From: Anolis sagrei
Taxonomy: Eukaryota; Chordata; Lepidosauria; Squamata; Anolidae
Direction of reading: 5' to 3'
NCBI RefSeq assembly: GCF_037176765.1
Contig: NC_090034.1
Coordinates: forward strand, 20,468,375-20,532,374
Length of the DNA stretch: 64,000 bases
Position 1 is the stretch's first letter. Each line of letters opens with the position of its first letter. Both the position numbers and the translations under genes were made by a program. The notes under the pieces were generated by a model that made no database searches, was not told where the DNA came from, and saw nothing but the letters and a program-made list of their open reading frames with translations. Below, in pieces: positions 45,472 through 56,671 of the stretch.

Positions 45472-48400
45472 TTACTGACACAAAAAAACAGTATGTCACA
45501 GCAAACGAGAGATATATTCTGGATTTCATATCACAAAATCACAAGTCGAACACTTCTAGGACAGTGTGATGTATTTTCCAATGATACGTGCAGATCCAAG
45601 TAAGGTGGCCTTTTGCAGTTGACAGATCATGATTTTTGTCAATGTTTATTGTTTCCAAATGCCAGAAACCATATTATTATTATTGTTGTTGTTATTATTA
45701 TTCTATTTTATTATTTATATATTTTTTGTCGTGTCAGGAGCGACTTGAGAAACTGCAAGTCGCTACTGTTGTGGGAGAATTGGCCATCTGCAAGGACGTT
45801 GCCCAGGGGATGCCTGGATGATTTGATGTTTTTATCATCCTTGTGGGAGGCTTCTCTCATGTTCCTGCATGAGGAGCTGGAGCTGATAGAGGGAGCTCAT
45901 CCGCCTCTCCCGGGATTCAAACCTGCAACCTGTCTGTCTTCAGTCCTGCCTGCACAGGGGTTTAACCCACTGCGCCACCAGGGGCTCCATTATTTATAAT
46001 AATAATAATAGTTTAATTAATTAATTAATTAATATTACATTATATTGTTATTATTATTTTGTTGTTGTTGTTGTTTATAAATGAAGCCTGAACTCTCCCT
46101 CTAGATGCAAAGATAACTAAAGTTGCAGTACTTTTGACACCTCTTTTAGGAGAAAAAGTCAACAATAACAAAATGGAAGAAAGGAGAAAAAAAAAGACGG
46201 TATTTCCAGTACAGAGACTCCATTAAAGAGAAGCCACAACTGCCCTGAATTTGCAAGCCCTGAGCTGGGGCTATTGAATTTGCTACCATATTGAAGGGAA
46301 AAACCTCATTTACCTAATCTTTTGAAGAAGGCAGTCAGTTTCTTGGCTGTGTCCAAAGGAGTCAATTGAAACCTTGCCGCCAAAGAAGCTCTGGATTGAG
46401 GCGAGACAGAAACTACCACCAGCTTCCGGGAAGCAGGATCTAATGTCTGTAAAATAATTATTTAAAAAATTAAAATAAATATTAATAATAATAATTCCCA
46501 TTTATTATTATTACAATTCTTTTTCTAATCGTTACCATTATCATGACTATTTATATTTATTATAATTTATGATTATGATTATCCAGCTTCTTCTTTCTAA
46601 AAAAGAGACTCAAAGCGGTTCCCAGTAAAGCCAATACAATTCAAACCTAAACATTTTACCAACCACTTTGTTCTCAGGGTTAAGGCCCACCCATGGCTTG
46701 ACCCCATGCCCTTTGTCCCCTCCACCCACCCAGGACTTCTGCTCCCATCATCCATAGTTATCCTCATCTGCCGCAGACCTTATTGGCGTCCAAGACCCGG
46801 AGGAGCTCTTCGTGGCTTTGCTGTGCAACCAAGACGCTTTCGGCCGAAGTGACGCATCCACTACAAGCCAAGCAGTCATTGAGCGTAATCTTGGCCTTCT
46901 CCAGTTTGCGCGAACGGCCGTCCTGAAAGGAAGAAACAGAGCACACTGAGACCTTGTAACACCGCATTTTATTTATGGAGATGTGTTGTTATTATTTTTA
47001 TGGCTCCATAGCTTGTCATCTGAAAGGGAGCTGGTTATTGATAATCAATACAACACTGTCCAGTATGCAACACAATTACACTGGGGAAAGGGGGGGGGGG
47101 CAGATTACCGGATCCACTTGGACGTAGGTTCCATCGTCCTCGATGCGGATCTTAGCGATTGCTTTTCCAGGCTTCTTGTCTACTTTGATGGGTTTGATGC
47201 AGTCCTGAAAGAGACCAAGGCAGGACAGCAATGAATGAGGCCAATAAGGCAAAATACAAGCCCAAGAATTAAGCAGAAAGAACCTGCATGTGAGGTTTGG
47301 TTGACTTATCATGACATATATACATGACATATATATATACATGACATATATATGGTAATATGGAAGGTAACAGCGCTCCATTAAGTTTGCTGGCCACATG
47401 ACCTTGGAGGTGTCTACGGACAACGCTGGCTCTTCAGCTTAGAAATGGAGATAAGCACCAATCCCCACAGTCAGAGAAGACTTCATTTAATGTCAGGGGA
47501 AAACCTTTACTGGGTTGTTGTAAAAGCCTTCGACAATACATTGAAAACCTTTACCTTTACTATATACAAACACAGGCTGAGTAAGCTTACTACAGCAACA
47601 ATAATTTATATGATTACATTATTATGATTGCATACACACTGAGGTTGAGGAAACATGCATTATTATTATTTATCTAATCCATTTTTCTCTCTGTATCAAG
47701 ACCCAAAGCGGCTCACATCCATAACAACACAATTTAAAACCTGTAAAATATAAATATTAAAATGTATAGACACTGCTGTTTTTTCTGTTAAAAATTGTTG
47801 TATGCTCTATATGTATATATGTTTTACACACACACACACATATTAAAAGATATATACCTATATAGAGAATTGTAGAATTATATATATAGTTGTATGTTTT
47901 ATATTTTATTCTCTCTATATATTTGTTTTATTCTATGTGTGTATAAAGAATTATAGAATTATATATAGTTATATATAGTTGTATAGTGTGTGCTTTATTA
48001 TTTCTCTCTATTTATATATATGTTTTATTCTCTCTATATATGTTTTACTATATATGTATATATAATTATAGAATTAAATATATATTTGTATGTTGCATGC
48101 TATATTCTCTATACGTGTGTGTGTGTTCTATTATATATATAGAGAGAGAGAATGATAGAATTATATATATGGCTGTATGTTGCATGTTTTATTCTCTTTA
48201 TATATATGTTTTATTATATATGTATATAGAGAGAATTATAGAATTGTGTATATAGTTTTATGTTGCATGTTTTATTCTCTCTATATATGTGTGTGTGTTT
48301 TATTAAATATATATAAATTATACAAATATATATGTTTGTATGTTGCATGTTTTATTCTCTCTCTCTATATATATATGTTTTATTAAATATATATAAAATT

Positions 48401-49971
48401 ATGCAATTATATGTGTGTGTGTGTGTTGCATGTTATATTCTCTCTCTTTCTCTCTCTTGACATATGTTTTATGCAATTATATTTATTTATTTATTTATTT
48501 ATTAACTTTATTTATACCCCGCTAACATCTCCCGAAGGACTCGATGCGGCTTACAAAGGCCACGGCCACCAACAAAACAACAGCATACAAATACAACAAT
48601 AAAACTAATAAAGCAAATAATAAAACATCAAGCAAAACAATAAAACACTAAAAACAATGACACCATGATGCATTTAAAACCTAAGGCTGGGCCAAATGTA
48701 ATGGACAATTTAAAAAGTGTTGGACATGACAGGTGAAATGTAGAGGTTTTTGGCGGTAGGTGCAATGTACAGACAATCCTAAATCTCTAACAAAGTGCAT
48801 TTGGGACATGATGCTAGGAGTTTCCTATTCTGGAAAGGCACACTGGAACAGCCAGGTCTTCAGGCTCTTCCTAAAGACTGCCAATGTTGGGGCTTGTCTG
48901 ATGTCCTTGGGGAGAGAGTTCCAGAGTTGGGGGGCTACCACAGAGAAGGCCCTGTCCCTCGTTCCCATGTTGCATGTTTTATTCTCTCTCTATATATATA
49001 TGTGTGTGTGTGGTTTATCATATATATAAAGAGAGAGAATTATAGAATTGTATATATAGTTGTTGTTTTTTCCATGTCAGGAGCAACTTGTGAAACTGCA
49101 AGTCACTTCTGGTGTGAGATAATTGTCCGTCTGCAAGGATGTTGCCCAGGGGATGCCTGAATGTTTTGATGTTTTACCATCCTTGTGGGAGGCTTCTCTC
49201 ATGTCCCTGCATGGGGAGCTGGAGCTGATAGAGGGAGCTCATCTGCACTCTCCCCAGATTTGAACATCCGACCTGTCAGTCTTCAGTCCTGCTGGCACAA
49301 GGGTTTAACCCATTGCGCCACCGCTTGTATGTTGCAGGTTTTATTCTCTCTCTCTCTATATATATATATATATAGATAGATATGTGTGTGTGTGTTTTAT
49401 TATATATGTATATACAGAGAGTTATACAATTATATATATAGATGTATGTTGTATTTTATTACATAGATAGAAAACATACACATATACTGAATTATAATAT
49501 AAAATGAAACATATAGGGAGAGAATTATAGTTATAACTATAAAACCAAAAAGCTATTAAAAGTAGTCAGTTAAAATCACATTAAAACAAACGATGGGCAA
49601 GGAACCAGCAGCAAGATCACACTGTCTCAGCCTCTCATGGGAGCCTTTTAGGATAGAATATACAATATACTCAACTTCCCTTAAAATCATACCGATTTCC
49701 CCAGTATCTCCTTCTCTGGACCGAGGGAAGCCCATTCAAGGCGCCTGTCCCCCAAACTGTCCTACCTCGCAGGGCTGTATGGGAGGCTTGGCAGAAATAT
49801 TGAGCTCGAATGGCGGACAAGGCTTCCAGGAGCTCTGGCAGAGGACAAGGAGAGCCCCTTTTAGGGGCCACGGTCGCCCACTCCCCCCGTTCACTCGCCC
49901 TTCACCTGCGAGGGTCCGATGAAGTCGTCCAAGTCGGTCAGCTGCAGGACTCCGCTGAAGGGCGACGCCAT
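36850..49971 (-). CDS. CIAO3: CIAO3 (NARFL), cytosolic iron-sulfur assembly factor, complete
   Basis: CIAO3 resembles Fe-only hydrogenases and, with CIAO1, CIAO2B and MMS19, passes 4Fe-4S clusters to cytosolic and nuclear apoproteins. Eleven exons: 49906-49971, 47109-47204, 46779-46922, 46314-46446, 43864-43998, 43038-43156, 41376-41505, 41215-41287, 40243-40383, 39981-40138 and 36850-37088. They total 1434 bp with every phase compatible, giving 477 aa (human 476). The start [20 protein letters not shown] matches the human N terminus. Cluster ligands are C24, C71, C74 and C77 (DCLACSGC) and C190, C246, C395 and C399 (ACPSGCLNG). [10 protein letters not shown] and the C-terminal tryptophan (GFGIKW), needed for target-complex binding in this pathway, are present. 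It appears functional. Intron 6 holds a tandem array that copies the exon-6 splice donor (42555-43037). Confidence 0.98.
37110..37300 (+). mobile_element. CR1 fragment in CIAO3 intron 10
   Basis: It includes 'gtgatgcggaagtttaaaaa' and 'ggagtctagtatctaaattt', the recurring CR1 segment. Confidence 0.65.
37390..37715 (-). mobile_element. tRNA-derived SINE
   Basis: Reverse copy with its tail at about 37400, its tRNA-like head near 37640-37710 (agatttgaaccgctgacctt) and a terminal ctctgcgccacaaggggg. Confidence 0.8.
37840..38552 (+). mobile_element. CR1 3' fragment
   Basis: It starts at [14 protein letters not shown]-like text and runs to the CR1 3' end (ggagattggactggatggcc), matching 29340-28640 of the full copy. 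Several frames are broken. Confidence 0.85.
38553..38890 (+). mobile_element. tRNA-derived SINE, best full copy
   Basis: The tRNA-like head has cagtgggttaaagcgctgag (box A region) and gcaggttcgattccgg (box B) at about 38570-38635. The body runs to the tail 'gtcaggggacaacctttacc'. It is inserted directly after the CR1 3' end. Confidence 0.88.
39085..39770 (+). mobile_element. CR1 3' fragment
   Basis: Text from 'gactacaagttagacatgag' to 'ggactggatggcctttaggg', colinear with the CR1 RT C terminus and 3'UTR, with repeated tail phrases to about 39895. Confidence 0.8.
40485..40690. mobile_element. hAT-related fragment
   Basis: The wording 'gttgtagtttacccacaccc ... caacaatggatctggaccaa' matches the interior blocks of the SPIN-like element at 22200-22450. 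(TAC)n and (TAA)n lie just before it at 40435-40480. The AT-rich remainder of this intron (40700-40990) has short (AAAT)n stretches only. Confidence 0.6.
41680..42350. mobile_element. Two L2-like LINE 3' ends, one plus and one minus
   Basis: 41725-41800 encodes [17 protein letters not shown]-like text (plus strand). Tails with 'gctagcatctcccgaaggac' follow (41938-41960, and inverted at 42290-42325), with (ATT)n at 41889-41930 and (AAT)n at 42333-42358. All lie in CIAO3 intron 6. Confidence 0.75.
42555..43037 (-). repeat. Tandem array carrying copies of the CIAO3 exon-6 5' splice site
   Basis: Five units of about 75-125 bp plus the genuine site. On the minus strand each unit reads TTTGCCAAGCAGCAG-gt, then 'ctnttccacactcagca', then (ATT)n or (AGT)n. 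The genuine exon end is TTCGCCGAGCAGCAG followed by gtttgtctcttcggc. Donor-like GT dinucleotides remain at 42957, 42789, 42689 and 42608; the unit near 42890 has lost it. The units therefore copy about 15 bp of exon with the adjoining intron. Confidence 0.9.
43195..43790 (+). repeat. Tandem CR1 3' ends
   Basis: About five imperfect units of roughly 115 bp, each with 'ctgggtggccatctgttggg' and 'ttggactggatggcccttng'. A CR1 tail seems to have expanded in CIAO3 intron 5. Confidence 0.75.
44070..44660 (+). mobile_element. LINE 3' end (I/Vingi-like) with Cys-rich C terminus
   Basis: A plus-strand frame ends [20 protein letters not shown] ... [17 protein letters not shown] and [16 protein letters not shown], a CCHC-like C-terminal motif. 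It is followed by a 3'UTR and (aaat)n. It matches the reverse copy at 7641-7980. Confidence 0.75.
44700..45470. other. CIAO3 intron 4, mostly unique
   Basis: Nothing recognised to 45110. An old MITE lies at 45116-45310 and (ATT)n at 45434-45470. Confidence 0.5.
45475..45665 (-). mobile_element. R4-like LINE 3' fragment
   Basis: 'actgacacaaaaaaacagta', then 'gatccaagtaaggtggcctt' and 'ttgacagatcatga', matching 60755-60960 and 7420-7510. Confidence 0.6.
45725..45990 (-). mobile_element. tRNA-derived SINE (palindrome-tail family), full copy
   Basis: Read in reverse it starts ggagcccctggtggcgcagt with box-B-like caggtttgaatcccgg. It ends in the palindrome gcgacttgcagtttctcaag and the tail (gacacgacaaaaaa). 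(AAT)n and (TTAA)n follow at 45996-46030. Confidence 0.85.
47360..47515 (+). mobile_element. SINE 3' half
   Basis: The body from ggaaggtaacagcgctccat to gtcaggggaaaacctttac is the 3' half of the family at 38553-38890, in CIAO3 intron 1. Confidence 0.8.
47800..48480. repeat. AT/GT-rich minisatellite
   Basis: Units of about 90-120 bp built on 'gttgcatgttttattctctc' plus tatata and gtgtgt runs. The same phrase returns at 48968 and 49330, on either side of two later insertions. Confidence 0.75.
48480..48970 (-). mobile_element. L2-like LINE 3' end
   Basis: The minus-strand frame reads NEGQGLL ... [15 protein letters not shown] and [13 protein letters not shown], followed by a tail with 'cgctaacatctcccgaagga' on the plus strand. 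It is inserted in the AT-rich minisatellite. Confidence 0.8.
49050..49325 (-). mobile_element. tRNA-derived SINE (palindrome-tail family)
   Basis: Second full reverse copy, with its head near 49255-49325 and the palindrome at 49078-49115. It also interrupts the AT-rich minisatellite. Confidence 0.85.
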
Positions 49972-50062
49972 CTTGGGCAGGTCCGCCCTCCCTCTGTGCG
50001 TACGCGCCGCAAAGCGCTAGGACGCGCTGTCGCAAAAGGGAGTGTCGTCGTGAAAGAGACAG
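49972..50062 (-). promoter_or_regulatory. CIAO3: CIAO3 5'UTR and promoter region
   Basis: A short CpG-rich stretch (gcgtacgcgccgcaaagcgc, aggacgcgctgtcg) lies directly upstream of the CIAO3 ATG. CpG density falls sharply into the (GATA)n block at 50100, so the CpG-rich promoter is confined to roughly 49740-50060. No TATA box is seen, as expected for a housekeeping gene. Confidence 0.65.
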
Positions 50063-50099
50063 GGATGGGAAGAACATAGATGTAGGCAGAGGAGTTGAA

Positions 50100-51318
50100 A
50101 TGGATGGATGAGAGAGAGAGAGACTAGATAGATATAGATAGATAGATGCAAGAGAGGGAGAGAGAGATAGGTAGACTAGATAGATATACAGATGAGAGAC
50201 ACACAGACTAGATAGATAGATGAGAGACTTGATAGATACATACCTGAGAGACAGACTAGATAGGCAAATTTATGAGAGAGATAGACTAGATAGATAGATA
50301 GATGAGAGAGACTAGATAGAAAGATAGGTAGACAGACACATAAGAGAGAGACAGACTTGATAGATAGATGAGAGACTAGATAGATAGATAGATAGATAGA
50401 TGAGAGAAAGACAGACTTGATAGATGAGAGACTAGCTGAGAGAAAGAGACAGATGAGAGATAGACAGACTTGACAGATAGATGAGAGACTAGATAGATAG
50501 ATAGATAGATGAGAAAGATAAACAGACTTGATAGATGAGAGAGAGAGAGAGACTTGATAGACAGCTGAGAGAGAGAGATAGGCAGATAGATGAGATAGAG
50601 AGATAGACAGACTAGATAGATAGACAGATATATAGATGAGAGATAGACTCAGATAGCAAGATAGATGAGATAGACTTGATAGATAGATAGATAGATAGAT
50701 AGATAAGAGAGAGACTAGATAGATAGACAGATAAATGAGAGAGATAGACTTGATAGATGAGAGAGAGACCACTTGATAGATAGCTGAGAGAGAGACTAGA
50801 TAGATAGGCAGATAGATGAGATAGAGAGATAGACAGACTAGATAGACAGACAGACAGATAGATAGATGAGAGATAGATAGATAGATAGACAGACAGACAC
50901 AGACAGATAGATGAGATAGACTTGATAGATGAAAGAGAGACAGACTTGATAGACAGATAGCTGAGAGAAAGAGAGACTAGATAGGCAGATAGCTGAGAGA
51001 GATAGACAGACTAGATAGATAGATAGACGAGAGAGACTCGATAGATAGGCAGACAGACAGATAGATGAGAGAGATAGACTTGACAGATGAGAGAGACTAG
51101 ATAGACAGACAGATAGATGAAATAGACTTGATAGATAGATGAGAGAGAGACTTGATAGACAGATAGCTGAGAGAGAAAGAAAGAGACTAGATAGATAGGC
51201 AGATTGAGAGAGAGAGATGCGAGAGAGATAGTTAGATAGATATAGATAGATAGGTAGATAGATAGATAGATAGATAGATGAGAGAGACAGACAGACAGAC
51301 TGACTAGATAGATAGAAT

Positions 51319-51351
<33 letters not shown>

Positions 51352-51370
51352 GAGAGAGAGAGAGACTCTC
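50100..51370. repeat. 1.27-kb (GATA)n / (GAGA)n block
   Basis: Imperfect AGAT, AGAC and GAGA units without other sequence, in higher-order blocks ('gacttgatagatgagagaga'). The long minus-strand open frames in it (198 and 231 codons, Ser/Leu/Tyr only) are artefacts. It starts about 130 bp upstream of the CIAO3 start codon. Confidence 0.95.
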
Positions 51371-51371
51371 T

Positions 51372-51712
51372 GGATGTCAGTGAACTACAACTCCCAGCAT
51401 CCAATGTGAATTCCTTCCAAACTCTCCAGTATTCAAAGTTGCTTGTGATGGGTCTGTGTGCCAGATTTGGTCCTGATCCACCATCAGTGGGAGTCACAGT
51501 GATCTCTGAATGCAGGTGAACTACAAATCCCATAATGCTGGGTCAATACAAACAAAGATAGATAGGAACATATATTCACTTTTATTATATAGATCAGCTA
51601 TGGGCAAACCCAGGCCCTCCAGGTGTTTTGGACCAGTAGGCTGTTAGGAATTGTGGGAGTTGTAGTCCAAAACACCTGGAGGGGCCAAGTTTACCCATGC
51701 CTGGATATAGAA
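51372..51712. mobile_element. Non-autonomous element 3' end and a hAT-like foldback
   Basis: 51372-51592 matches the repeat at 36210-36545 (gggagtcacagtgatctctg, ending tattatatagat). 51593-51712 is a palindrome (ggccctccaggtgttttgga and its inverse). Confidence 0.6.
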
Positions 51713-52339
51713 TATTTATTTCGGACATTTGTATCCTGTCCTATCTCGACCTCCGCAGAGGGACTCGGGGCGGCTAACAACCGGCACACCATGGTGCCAC
51801 AACCATGTGGGGATCACAGAAAAGAAGGGATCACAGAAGCCAAGACATGCAAAATATTGATGCAAACCTTTTATTCTTTCCAACTGCTCCAACTTCAACC
51901 CCAATTTAGCCAAGGTTTGCAAAGAAAGCCCTTTGTTCGGCCGGTGCCAGTCCATCACCGTATCATCAGCTATTGCTTTGTTTACTTTTTTTTTTTGACA
52001 TTATTATTACTTATTACATGGAAGGTCGAACAGCGCCATGGAGTTACCCAAAGTCATGCTATTGTCTGGGTGCCATCCCATCCCGTCCCATCTTTGATTG
52101 CATTGGTATATTATGGGTTATTTCCCCTCTCCTCTCCTTAGGTTTGAATGGGAGGCAGGCGAGTGGGAAGGTGAAAGGCAGGCAGAAGGGACTGATAGCA
52201 GTTATGACTCGTATTACTCTCTCTATCCTTTGCAGTTGGGTTCTTTCACTTCCAATGGCAGAATTCGTACCTTATGCTTGCAATTTTTAATTGCATTTTT
52301 AAATCCTGAGGGTGTGTGTGTGTGTATGTGTGTGTATTC

Positions 52340-52984
52340 AAATACTCTCTCCATCCATATATAGGATAGGGTATTTGAATCAAGATTGTGGCATTTTCTT
52401 TAAAGCATTTATGGATTTATCTGATCATATATATATCTATATATATATCTACACACATGTATTTACATACATACATGTATATATAAAGAGAAGGGAATCA
52501 GAAATCATGGATTCCCCTGATCTACATATCATCATCATCAAAATAGTTTCATCATCAAATACATATATATATGAATTCTGATCACACACACACACATGTA
52601 TCATATATGTGATCAAGATTGTGGTATTTTTAAACCATTCATGGACTCCCCAGTATATATATATGTGTGTGTATATATATATTCATATATATATGAATTC
52701 ATATATATATGAATTCTGATCATACACACACACATGTATCATATATGTGTGTGTGGCATTTTTAAAGCATTCATGGACTCCCCAGGATTTCTGGATACAC
52801 ACACATACACAAACACATATATATCTATGATCAGAATTCATGGATTTCCAATCCACGAATCCTGTTTACACACACACGCACATATGTGTGTGTATATCAG
52901 CTATATGATCAAGTCCATAGCATTTTTAAAGCCTTCATGGACTCCTCAGGATTTCTGGATATATCCCATATATTCTCTCTTTCT

Positions 52985-53021
<37 letters not shown>

Positions 53022-53090
53022 TATGGAGAGAGAGTTCGAATCAAAACCATGGCATATTTTTTCAAGCATTCTTGGCCTCCCCTGAAATGT
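52340..53090. repeat. Minisatellite of about 130-bp units with TA/CA microsatellites
   Basis: Five units contain 'catttttaaagcattcatgg' and 'actccccaggatttctggat', separated by (TA)n and (CA)n. It lies 0.5 kb downstream of the TEX2-like stop. Confidence 0.8.
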
Positions 53091-53558
53091 CCACTTGCTC
53101 TTGTGAGCTATTTTGCCCCATTCTCCCTGCAAAATGTCTCTCTGTTCAGTCTGAAGGACCCCAAGGTGGATTTGGATTCACAGTGTGATTTCTTTCAGCA
53201 ATTTGCGAACACGAGTTGCGTAAGGCGGGCCAATCCCATGCTAGGATAGTCAGCCGCCTTCCGCCACTAGAGGGACCGCTTCTGCAATGCCATTCAAAGG
53301 GATTGGCTCTCCCTTTCGCTGGGGTTTCATAGAGGCCCATGATCCTTGATGGAGAGCGTTGAGATGGGAAGCCTTCTGCTGCAAGCTGGGGAGAGAGGGG
53401 CAATTTTAGAGAAGTTGAAGGTGTTTAGTGTCTCCCTATTGACCTCTGGATGGGGTCAGCTGAACTCCGCACAACTTGCGAAACAGGAAAACCTCTTGCT
53501 TTGACCCATTCCACCTTCATCCCGAAGAAATGATGGATTCCAAATTCAGTGTCTCCCA
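53091..53558 (-). other. Probable 3'UTR of the TEX2-like gene
   Basis: Unique sequence after the stop at 53559, before the minisatellite. No clear AATAAA was found on the minus strand here, so the 3' end is undefined. Confidence 0.4.
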
Positions 53559-53935
53559 TTAAATTCTTGCTTTAGATCCCATTGGAGAGCTCTTCAACAC
53601 TTCTTCATGGGAATCCTTCTGGGATCCATCGCCAAACGCCTGGGATTCCAGTCCAGAGTGCATCAGAGGTAATATGAGGTCGTCCATATTTGGCATCACT
53701 AAAACTTTCTGGGAAAGGAAATAAAAGGAATACCTAAATGTAATATCATTGATGCAATATCTATTATTGCCTGATCCATACCTGTTGTTATTGTGCGCCT
53801 TCAAGCTGTTTGTGAATCTGATCGTCCCAGGATTAAACCCTGGGCCCCATCTATACTGCCATTTGACACAGTTTCATAATGCAATTTAATTGCTTTGACC
53901 TGCATTATACGAGAGTTTACACTGTCATATAATGC

Positions 53936-53969
<34 letters not shown>

Positions 53970-54022
53970 CTCTCCATTTTTAAAATACCACGGTTCTATG
54001 GTGTGCTCTGGGTAGAAACTGC

Positions 54023-54064
<42 letters not shown>

Positions 54065-55682
54065 AAGATGAGTGCACAGCAGACAAGATCCTCTGCTGGC
54101 TGTTGTATTGGATCACATGTCGGACACTTCCAAAGTGTCTAGAGTTATTATTATTATTTTACTGACACAAAAACACAGTATGTCACAGCAAATGAGATCT
54201 ATATGCTGGATTTCTATTATTATTATTTTCCCATTTCAGGATCCACTTTGACCAAGCAGGTACCTGGAATTCATGCTGAAGCTTCTTCTCAATCCATTCG
54301 GTGACATGGATGAAAGTGACCTCCCGTTCTCCCAATTTGGGGCGGACTTTCAGGTCCAGCTGCGGAGGGATGCGGAAGCTATACCTGGAACCAGGTAAGA
54401 GAAAAAGGATCCTATTTATTTCCTTTAAGCCTGGATATACATTCTTGCATGAGCTGGAAGGGATCCCCAAGGGCCATCCAGTCCAACTCATTTCTGCCAG
54501 ACAGGACACCATCCAACTCCTCCCGACAGGTGGCCATTCAGCCTCATTGACATGAGCAGGTTCATGGAGAAATAGGGTTATGGAATAATAGAACTGCAGA
54601 GTTGAAAGGAACCCCCAAGAGCCATCCAGTCCAACCCATTCTGCCAGGAAGACACAATCCAAGCATCCCCAACAGATGGCCATCCAGACTCCGTACCAGA
54701 CCCGGTCCGTAGGTGGTGGCGGGATGTTGACGGTCAAGGTCCCCGTCAGCTCCTGGACCTCGACAGTCAACAGCAGCGGCGTGTTGGAGACCTCCTCAAT
54801 CTTCTTCTTGATGAACTCATTCTCAGTGGCCTTCTGGAAGTACTTGGACTTGGCAATCTTGTCCACGAAGCGCAGGATCTTCCGGCTGGTGCTGTGGCCG
54901 CCAAGGTGGCTGGAAGGGAACAAGAGCATGATGCGACCGCTAAAAAGGCCAACGCAATTCTAGGCTGCATCAACAACAACAATGTACACATTGAGACAGA
55001 GGGCATATATAAGCCCCCAAAGCCCAGCAGTCCATTTTAAAGTGTGAATTCTAAACTTACCTTTTGTTATCTTCAGAGTCATTTTTTGTTATGGGTATTT
55101 TAATCGTGTTCTTATTTTATTTGTTTGTTTTAAATTCAAATAAATCCCTTCTGTCCTCTCCTGGCACTTATGGGAAGGGCACAGATATAGGATTTTGGCC
55201 AAGGTCCCTTTTGGGAAGATGCTGCCCAATGGGAACTCATTGCAATAATAATGTCCCGTATTATCCCAAGCCTACCTCTCCATCCCGGGAGGGGCCCCCC
55301 TTTCTCCTGGGCCCCCCAAAGAAGTCTCCACTGAAGGAGGGGCGTCTTCTTCCTCGGAAGAACCAGCGCTGGAGGATTCGGCCTCGCTGTCGGCCAGCAA
55401 GACCAAGCGGGGCCTGACTCTGCAAGGAAGCAGCAAGGAGAGAGAAATGAGTGACCTGAGGCCTAAAGACAGAGCCCTGACCTCGGGCAGCAGCATGTAT
55501 TTGCGGAAGCTTCCTGGGATTAAGACCATGACCCACATCTAGGATCAAGGAGGATTTCCCTTCTGCAAGTAGGCAATTGCTCTGTCCGGAAAAGGAAACC
55601 TCTCAAGTCAATGGACAAATAGCCCTGGATTTTAGCCTACTCTGCCTCACCAAATTGCAAACCCCAGGATTCTATAGCAGTA

Positions 55683-55729
<47 letters not shown>

Positions 55730-56624
55730 GATGCTTGGCATTGGTCCAGGCTTTTTCTCCTCCTCCTCCTCCACTTTATTATTAGATACCTGGCATCAGC
55801 ATCATCAGATGTCTGGCATTGTTCCAGACTTATTCTACCATCTCCTCCTCCTCCTCCTCCTCCTCCTCCTCCTCCTCCTCCTCCTCCTCCTCTTCTTCTT
55901 CTTCTTCCTCTTCTTTGCCTGGCATTGGTCCAGGCTTCTCCTTCTTCTCTTCCCTCTTCTTCTCCTTCTTATAATTAGATGCCTGCCATCATCATCATCA
56001 TTATTAGATGCCTGGCACTGGACCAGGCTTCTCCTCCTCCGCTTGCTTTATTATTAGATGTCTGGCATCATCATCATTATTAATGTCAATTCCTGACATT
56101 GTTCCAGGCTGCTACTTCTTTCCTCCTCCTCCTCCTTATTAGAAGCCTGGAATAATAATAATAATAAATAATATAAATAAATAACAATAATTATTTGGTG
56201 CCTCGCATTGTTTCAGGATTCTTCTTCTTCTATGCCTGGAATAATAACAATAATAATAATAATTATTATTAGATGCCTGGTTCTGCTGCTGCTTTTATTA
56301 TTATTGTTCCAGTCTGCTGCTTCTTCTTCTGGTTCTGCTGCTTCTTCTTCTTCTTCTTCTTCTTCTTCTTCTTCTTCTTCCTCCTCCTCCTCCTCTCCTC
56401 CTCCTCCTCCTCCTCCTCTTCCTCTCCTCCTCCTCCTTCTTATTATTATATGATGCCTGGCATTGTTTCAGGCTTCTTCTCCTTCTCATCCTCCTTCTCC
56501 TTCTTATTAGATGCCTGGCATCATCATCATCATCATCATCATTATTTGGTCCTGGCAGCTTTTGCTTCTGCTTCAATGTCTGACGTTGTTCCAGGTATCA
56601 CTATAACAACAACAACAACAACAA

Positions 56625-56671
<47 letters not shown>

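Noticed and set aside
49593-50079. Open frames on both strands over CIAO3 exon 1
   Set aside because: Open because of CpG-rich promoter sequence; only the 49971-49906 frame joins the other CIAO3 exons.
50176-51533. Two minus-strand open frames of 198 and 231 codons
   Set aside because: The translations consist only of Ser, Leu, Ile and Tyr from (GATA)n and (GAGA)n repeats.
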